Positions 6,759 to 10,561 of a DNA stretch of 10,561 nt are shown piece after piece. Under the pieces are notes generated by a model. It was given only the letters and a program-made list of their open reading frames with translations. It was not told the origin of the DNA and did not search any database. Position 1 is the stretch's first letter. Each line of letters begins with the position of its first letter. The translations under genes were made by a program, and so were the position numbers. The DNA is from an uncultured Clostridia bacterium (GTDB taxonomy: Bacteria > Bacillota > Clostridia > TANB77 > CAG-508): assembly GCA_944393455.1 (NCBI GenBank), contig CALYAH010000068.1, positions 1 to 10,561 of the forward strand. Reading direction: 5' to 3'.

Positions 6759-7712
6759 TTATTTAAGTGCTTTTTTCACTTCTTTTAGAACTTTTTCTTT
6801 TACCTGTTCCAAATCTCCTTGCACTAAAGCTCCTGCTGCTTTTGGATGGCCTCCGCCACCAAACATTAGGCAAATATCAGAGACATTAACATTACTTCCT
6901 GAACGCAAAGATATTTTATAAGAGTTTTCTCCTCCTTTTTGTCTAATAAAAATAGAAACTTCTACACCTTCAATGTCTCTACCAATATCAACTAATCCCT
7001 CATGATCTCCCGGTTCAGCCCCAACTTCTTTTTCATCTTGTGAATTGATATACGTAAATGTTACTTTTCCTTCTTCTAATATTTCCATTCTTTCTATTAC
7101 TCTTTTGGTTAACAAGAAATTTGCCTTTGTTTTAGTACGTAAAGTTCTTTTATAGATATCTGGTATATCAACTCCTTTACGAATTAGTTCTGCCGTAAAT
7201 TCAAAAGTTTCTGGATTAATTCCAGGATGTCTAAATCCTCCCGTGTCTGTAATAATTCCAGTCATAATACAAGTTCCAATTTCTTTTGTAATGTCAACTT
7301 CAAAATACTCGCACATTCCAGCTAAAATTTCGCAACAAGCTGGTGAAACTGGATTAACATAGTTTAAATCACCATACATTTTATTACTTCCATGATGGTC
7401 TATTACAATTGTTTTTTTAGCATTTTCAAAATATTCTTTTTTAGTTAATCTTTTTAAGTCCGCACAGTCTACTGATATTGCTAAATCATATTTTTTTATT
7501 TCAGATTCCTTTTTTACTTGGTCAATTGCTGGTAAGAAATTAAATAGTCTAGAATATTCTGGAATTATTACATCTGCTTCTTTATCAAAATTTTCTACCA
7601 TAAGTTTTACAGCCAAACTACTTCCTATTGCGTCACCATCTGGTGATTCATGTGTCAATATTACTATTCTTTTGGCATCTTTTATTTCTTTTAAAATCTC
7701 ATCTAAAGTCAT
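6759..7712 (-). CDS. nrnA: DHH/DHHA1 phosphoesterase, NrnA-type oligoribonuclease/pAp phosphatase
   Basis: NrnA-type enzymes degrade very short RNA oligonucleotides and dephosphorylate 3'-phosphoadenosine 5'-phosphate in the cytosol. This protein has 317 residues (B. subtilis NrnA has 313). The metal-binding motifs of the DHH family are all present: H21 with D25 and D27 in HESPDGDAIGS, D82 in SVDCAD, and D105-H106-H107. The C-terminal DHHA1 substrate-binding domain carries GGGGHPKAAG at 285-294. It lacks the extra domains of full-length RecJ. The gene starts only 3 bases after the rbfA stop. Its ribosome binding site (AGAGGAGA) lies inside the end of rbfA, which suggests translational coupling. 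Clustering with infB, rbfA and truB is typical of Firmicutes. The exact substrate preference (nanoRNA, pAp or cyclic dinucleotide breakdown products) cannot be read from the sequence. Confidence 0.93.
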   Translation of the reverse strand: MTLDEILKEIKDAKRIVILTHESPDGDAIGSSLAVKLMVENFDKEADVIIPEYSRLFNFLPAIDQVKKESEIKKYDLAISVDCADLKRLTKKEYFENAKKTIVIDHHGSNKMYGDLNYVNPVSPACCEILAGMCEYFEVDITKEIGTCIMTGIITDTGGFRHPGINPETFEFTAELIRKGVDIPDIYKRTLRTKTKANFLLTKRVIERMEILEEGKVTFTYINSQDEKEVGAEPGDHEGLVDIGRDIEGVEVSIFIRQKGGENSYKISLRSGSNVNVSDICLMFGGGGHPKAAGALVQGDLEQVKEKVLKEVKKALK

Positions 7713-7715
7713 ATA

Positions 7716-8081
7716 TTAATTCTCCTCTTCTTTTTTTGGCATAATTTCTTTTAAAATACTGTCAATTTTAGCACCATATTCTAAAGAATCATCTAATTCG
7801 AAAATAATTTCTGGTGTATTTCTTAAATTGACTCTTCTTGCTAACTCACTTCTTATAAAGCCTGATGATTTCTTTAAACCTGCTAATGTTTCTTTTATAT
7901 TTTTTGAATTTAAAATACTAACATAAACTTTTGCAAATTTCAAATCATTAGTTACTTTAACTTTAGTTACACTAATTAAGCCTGTTACATTAGGATTTTT
8001 TAATTCGTAGTTAATAATTTGACTAATCTCTTTTCTGTATTCTTCATCAATACGACCTAATCTATTTTGATTTTCTGGCAA
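7716..8081 (-). CDS. rbfA: 30S ribosome-binding factor A (RbfA)
   Basis: RbfA binds the immature 30S subunit and helps the 5' end of 16S rRNA mature; it is also needed for cold adaptation in studied bacteria. The 121-residue protein is of normal size and is a single KH-like domain. Recognisable parts are the N-terminal helix (RIDEEYRKEISQIINYELKN), the strand KVTNDLKFAKVYVSIL, and the C-terminal RNTPEIIFELDDSLEYGAKI block. The start codon is TTG (8081-8079), supported by AGGAGG (8094-8089) seven bases upstream. That site overlaps the infB stop codon TAG (8095-8093), so rbfA translation is probably coupled to infB. No alternative ATG has a better site. Identity rests on length, sequence pattern and position after infB. 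Confidence 0.95.
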   Translation of the reverse strand: MPENQNRLGRIDEEYRKEISQIINYELKNPNVTGLISVTKVKVTNDLKFAKVYVSILNSKNIKETLAGLKKSSGFIRSELARRVNLRNTPEIIFELDDSLEYGAKIDSILKEIMPKKEEEN

Positions 8082-8092
8082 TTTTTTTCCTC

Positions 8093-10339
8093 CTATCTCT
8101 TAATTTCTTCCATAATGTATACTTCTATCATGTCGCCTTCTTTTATATCGTTGTAGTTTTCAATTTGAATTCCACATTCAAATCCTTTTCCTACTTCTTT
8201 TACGTCATCTTTAAATCTTTTCAATGTTGCTAAATGTCCATCATGAATTACTACATTTTCACGTATTACTCTTACTCCTGCATTTCTTTCTACTTTTCCT
8301 GAGATTACATAGCAGCCTGCAATTGTTCCAACATTTGATATTTTAAATGTTTGTCTTACTTCAGCATTTCCAATTACTTTTTCTTCATATTTTGGTTCTA
8401 GCATTCCTTTCATTGCTAATTCTACATCTTCTATTGCTTGATAAATGATAGAATATTGTTTTATTTCTACGCCATCTTTTTCTGCCATTTCTTTTGCCAT
8501 ACTATCTGGTCTTACATTAAATGCAATAATGATAGCATTTGATACTTTTGCTAAAGTTACATCTGATTGATTTACTGCTCCTGCTGCTGCATGGATTACT
8601 TTTACTCTTACTTCTTCGTTTTGTAGTTTTTCTAATGCTTGTTTTACAGCTTCTACTGAACCTTGTACATCTGCTTTTACAATTAAGTTTAATACTTTTA
8701 GTTTTCCTTCTTCCATTTGACTAAATAAATTGTCTAATGTTACTTTATTCACTTGATTTATTGCTTTTTCTCTTGCTTGACGTTTTCTTCTTTCTATTAA
8801 GTGTTTTGCAACTTTTTCATTTTTAACTTCATAGAAAGTATCTCCTGCTTCTGGAACTTCTGTTAGTCCCATAATTTCTACTGGTGTTGAAGGTCCAGCA
8901 GCTTTTACAGATTTTCCTTTATCATCTCTCATTGCTCTTATTCTTCCTATTGAAGAACCAACAACAATAGTATCACCCACATCTAAAGTTCCTCTTTGTA
9001 CAAGCATTGTTGCAATTGCACCTTTTGATTTATCAAGTCTTGCTTCAATTACTGCACCTTTTGCTTGTTTATGTGGATTTGCTTTTAATTCTAGTACATC
9101 TGCTTCTAGTAATACCATTTCTAATAATTGGTCTATATTTTCATGTTTTTTAGCAGAAATTGGAACAAAGATTGTATCTCCACCCCATTCTTCTGGAACT
9201 AAGTCATAAGCCATTAATTCTTGTTTTACTTTTTCTACATTTGCATCTGGTAAGTCTATTTTATTTATTGCTACAATTATTGGTATGCCTGCAGATTTTG
9301 CATGGTTTATAGCTTCTATAGTTTGTGGTTTTACACCATCATTTGCAGCAACTACTAATATTGCAATATCTGTAATTTGTGCACCTCTTGCTCTCATTGC
9401 AGTAAATGCTTCATGTCCTGGTGTATCTAAAAATGTTATTAATCTATCATTTACTTTTACTTGATATGCACCTATTGCTTGAGTAATACCACCTGCTTCT
9501 CCTTCTATTACATTTGTTTTTCTTATTGCATCTAGAAGTGATGTTTTTCCATGGTCTACGTGTCCCATAACAACAATTACTGGTGGTCTTGTTTGTAATT
9601 CTTCTGCTTTATCTTCTGATTCATCAAATAGGATATCTTCTTCTGTAACTACTTCCTTTTTCTTAGCTGTTATTCCAAATTCTCCTGCAATTAAGAATGC
9701 TGTATCAAAATCAATTTCTTGATTTATAGTAGCCATAATTCCATATCCTAATAATTTTTTGATAACTTCTGCTGTTGTTTTTTTCATCTCTGCAGCAAAA
9801 TCTTTTACTGTAATAGTTTCTGGAATTTCTATTTCTGTTAGTTGGAATATTTTTTGTTTTGTTCTTTCTTCATTATTTTGATTTTTTCTCTTTTTGCCAC
9901 GTCTTCCTCTTTCTGTTGTTAAATCATAATAATCTAACATTCCACCATCTTGGTCATCAAACATATTTGATAAACGATTTGCTTGTTTTAGAGATTTTAA
10001 TTTTCCTTCATCAAATTCGCCTTGAGAACGATTTTTTCTTGATTTATTTTTCTTTTGACCTCTATTTTCATCAAATTTACTATTACTTTTTTGTTTATCA
10101 ATTGCTTTATTATATTCTCTTACAGGCTCTCTTTCTGCAGTTTCTGTAGACATTATATTTTTGATATTTTTTTCTATTCCTTTTTCATCTAATGGTCTTT
10201 TTCCAAATCTATTATTTCCATTATGATTATAATTATTATTTCTATTATTACCAAACCTATTAGAGTTATTTTGCCTATTATCCCTATTATCTCTATTTTG
10301 ATTAAATTTATTTGGTCTATCTGTAGTTTTTTGTTTCAT
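8093..10339 (-). CDS. infB: Translation initiation factor IF-2 (main open frame; N-terminus interrupted)
   Basis: IF-2 is the GTPase that places fMet-tRNA on the 30S subunit and drives subunit joining. This frame gives 748 residues from the first internal ATG. An Asn/Arg-rich low-complexity N-terminus (about 10-50) leads into basic sequence and an IF2-N domain (about 171-225). The G domain has G1 GHVDHGKT (259-266), G2 GGIT (283-286), G3 DTPGH (305-309), G4 NKID (359-362) and G5 SAKK (395-398). Domains II, III and the fMet-tRNA-binding C-terminal domain follow, ending in IMEEIKR. The ATG at 10339 has no convincing ribosome binding site (AAGGAA is about 16 bases away). The frame stays open upstream to a stop at 10450-10448, and the upstream part continues in another frame beyond the window edge. 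The true start is therefore outside the window, or an internal start is used. Confidence 0.95.
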   Translation of the reverse strand: MKQKTTDRPNKFNQNRDNRDNRQNNSNRFGNNRNNNYNHNGNNRFGKRPLDEKGIEKNIKNIMSTETAEREPVREYNKAIDKQKSNSKFDENRGQKKNKSRKNRSQGEFDEGKLKSLKQANRLSNMFDDQDGGMLDYYDLTTERGRRGKKRKNQNNEERTKQKIFQLTEIEIPETITVKDFAAEMKKTTAEVIKKLLGYGIMATINQEIDFDTAFLIAGEFGITAKKKEVVTEEDILFDESEDKAEELQTRPPVIVVMGHVDHGKTSLLDAIRKTNVIEGEAGGITQAIGAYQVKVNDRLITFLDTPGHEAFTAMRARGAQITDIAILVVAANDGVKPQTIEAINHAKSAGIPIIVAINKIDLPDANVEKVKQELMAYDLVPEEWGGDTIFVPISAKKHENIDQLLEMVLLEADVLELKANPHKQAKGAVIEARLDKSKGAIATMLVQRGTLDVGDTIVVGSSIGRIRAMRDDKGKSVKAAGPSTPVEIMGLTEVPEAGDTFYEVKNEKVAKHLIERRKRQAREKAINQVNKVTLDNLFSQMEEGKLKVLNLIVKADVQGSVEAVKQALEKLQNEEVRVKVIHAAAGAVNQSDVTLAKVSNAIIIAFNVRPDSMAKEMAEKDGVEIKQYSIIYQAIEDVELAMKGMLEPKYEEKVIGNAEVRQTFKISNVGTIAGCYVISGKVERNAGVRVIRENVVIHDGHLATLKRFKDDVKEVGKGFECGIQIENYNDIKEGDMIEVYIMEEIKR

Positions 10340-10424
10340 ATTTTGCGTATTTACTTCCTTTTTGATATTTGTTTTTTCTTCCTTAGCTGGAACCTTTGCT
10401 TCTTCTTTTTCTTTAACTTGAACT

Positions 10425-10561
10425 TTAGTTCCGAGCTTCTTCTTTTTTTATTTCTTCTTTTTTCTCTTCTTTCTTTTCTTCTTTACTGCTTAATCCGAAT
10501 AATTCGCTTACAGTCATTGGTTTGTTTGGTTTATTTCTATATACAATGTTATAATCCTTAT
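10425..10561 (-). CDS. infB: N-terminal fragment of IF-2 in a shifted frame (partial)
   Basis: This frame is open from the window edge to a TAA at 10427-10425. It reads DYNIVYRNKPNKPMTVSELFG followed by a Lys/Glu-rich stretch typical of the linker region of bacterial IF-2. The main IF-2 frame is open just downstream with the same Lys/Glu character, but it is displaced by +1. The two frames overlap only at 10447-10428, next to a run of seven A (10449-10443 on the coding strand). The Met at 10517 has no ribosome binding site, so this is not a separate small gene; it is the 5' part of infB split by one extra base (or two missing bases). The 5' end lies outside the window. Confidence 0.75.
   Translation of the reverse strand, partial: KDYNIVYRNKPNKPMTVSELFGLSSKEEKKEEKKEEIKKEEARN

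Noticed and set aside
8539..10149. Leu- and Phe-rich plus-strand frames within infB
   Set aside because: They are antisense shadows of repetitive infB codons, without ribosome binding sites.
10443..10449. Programmed -1 ribosomal frameshift at the A7 run in infB
   Set aside because: The shift needed to join the two IF-2 parts is +1 (one extra base), the wrong direction for a classical -1 slippery heptamer, and no stimulatory structure is evident.
1..10561. tRNA genes, CRISPR arrays, insertion sequences, phage or defence genes
   Set aside because: I searched both strands by eye and found no cloverleaf, spaced direct repeats, transposase-like protein or terminal inverted repeats.

Overview
The window is very AT-rich. 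It uses strong AGGAGG-type ribosome binding sites, some TTG start codons, short intergenic gaps and Lys/Ile/Asn-rich proteins. Together with an infB–rbfA–nrnA–truB gene order, this points to a low-GC Firmicute, most likely a member of the Clostridia. I cannot name a species from the sequence.

Almost everything lies on the minus strand and reads from the right edge leftwards: infB (initiation factor IF-2, 5' end off the window), rbfA, a DHH phosphoesterase of the NrnA type, truB, an unrecognised 282-codon gene, a class A penicillin-binding protein, and cysS. The first four form the conserved translation and RNA-maturation cluster. They are packed tightly: rbfA and nrnA start 11 and 3 bases after the preceding stop, and the rbfA Shine-Dalgarno overlaps the infB stop. 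The slot after truB, where ribF sits in many Firmicutes, holds the unrecognised gene. A weak terminator-like structure followed by a TATAAT-type promoter separates it from the penicillin-binding protein and cysS, which may form a second transcription unit joined by a hairpin-containing 56-base gap.

At the left end, a single plus-strand gene encodes a small P-loop kinase-like protein. It has its own extended -10 promoter and ribosome binding site. It converges on cysS, and the two share a near-perfect bidirectional terminator that overlaps the kinase stop codon.

Most of the window is ordinary housekeeping sequence, and I see no defence system, mobile element, CRISPR array or RNA gene. Three points deserve a second look. 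First, the IF-2 reading frame is broken near its N-terminus by an apparent +1 frameshift beside a run of seven A. Second, the uncharacterised gene after truB probably starts at TTG and has a possible ribosome-binding-site hairpin. Third, the cysteinyl-tRNA synthetase is of a divergent type, with Thr in place of the first His of the HIGH motif.
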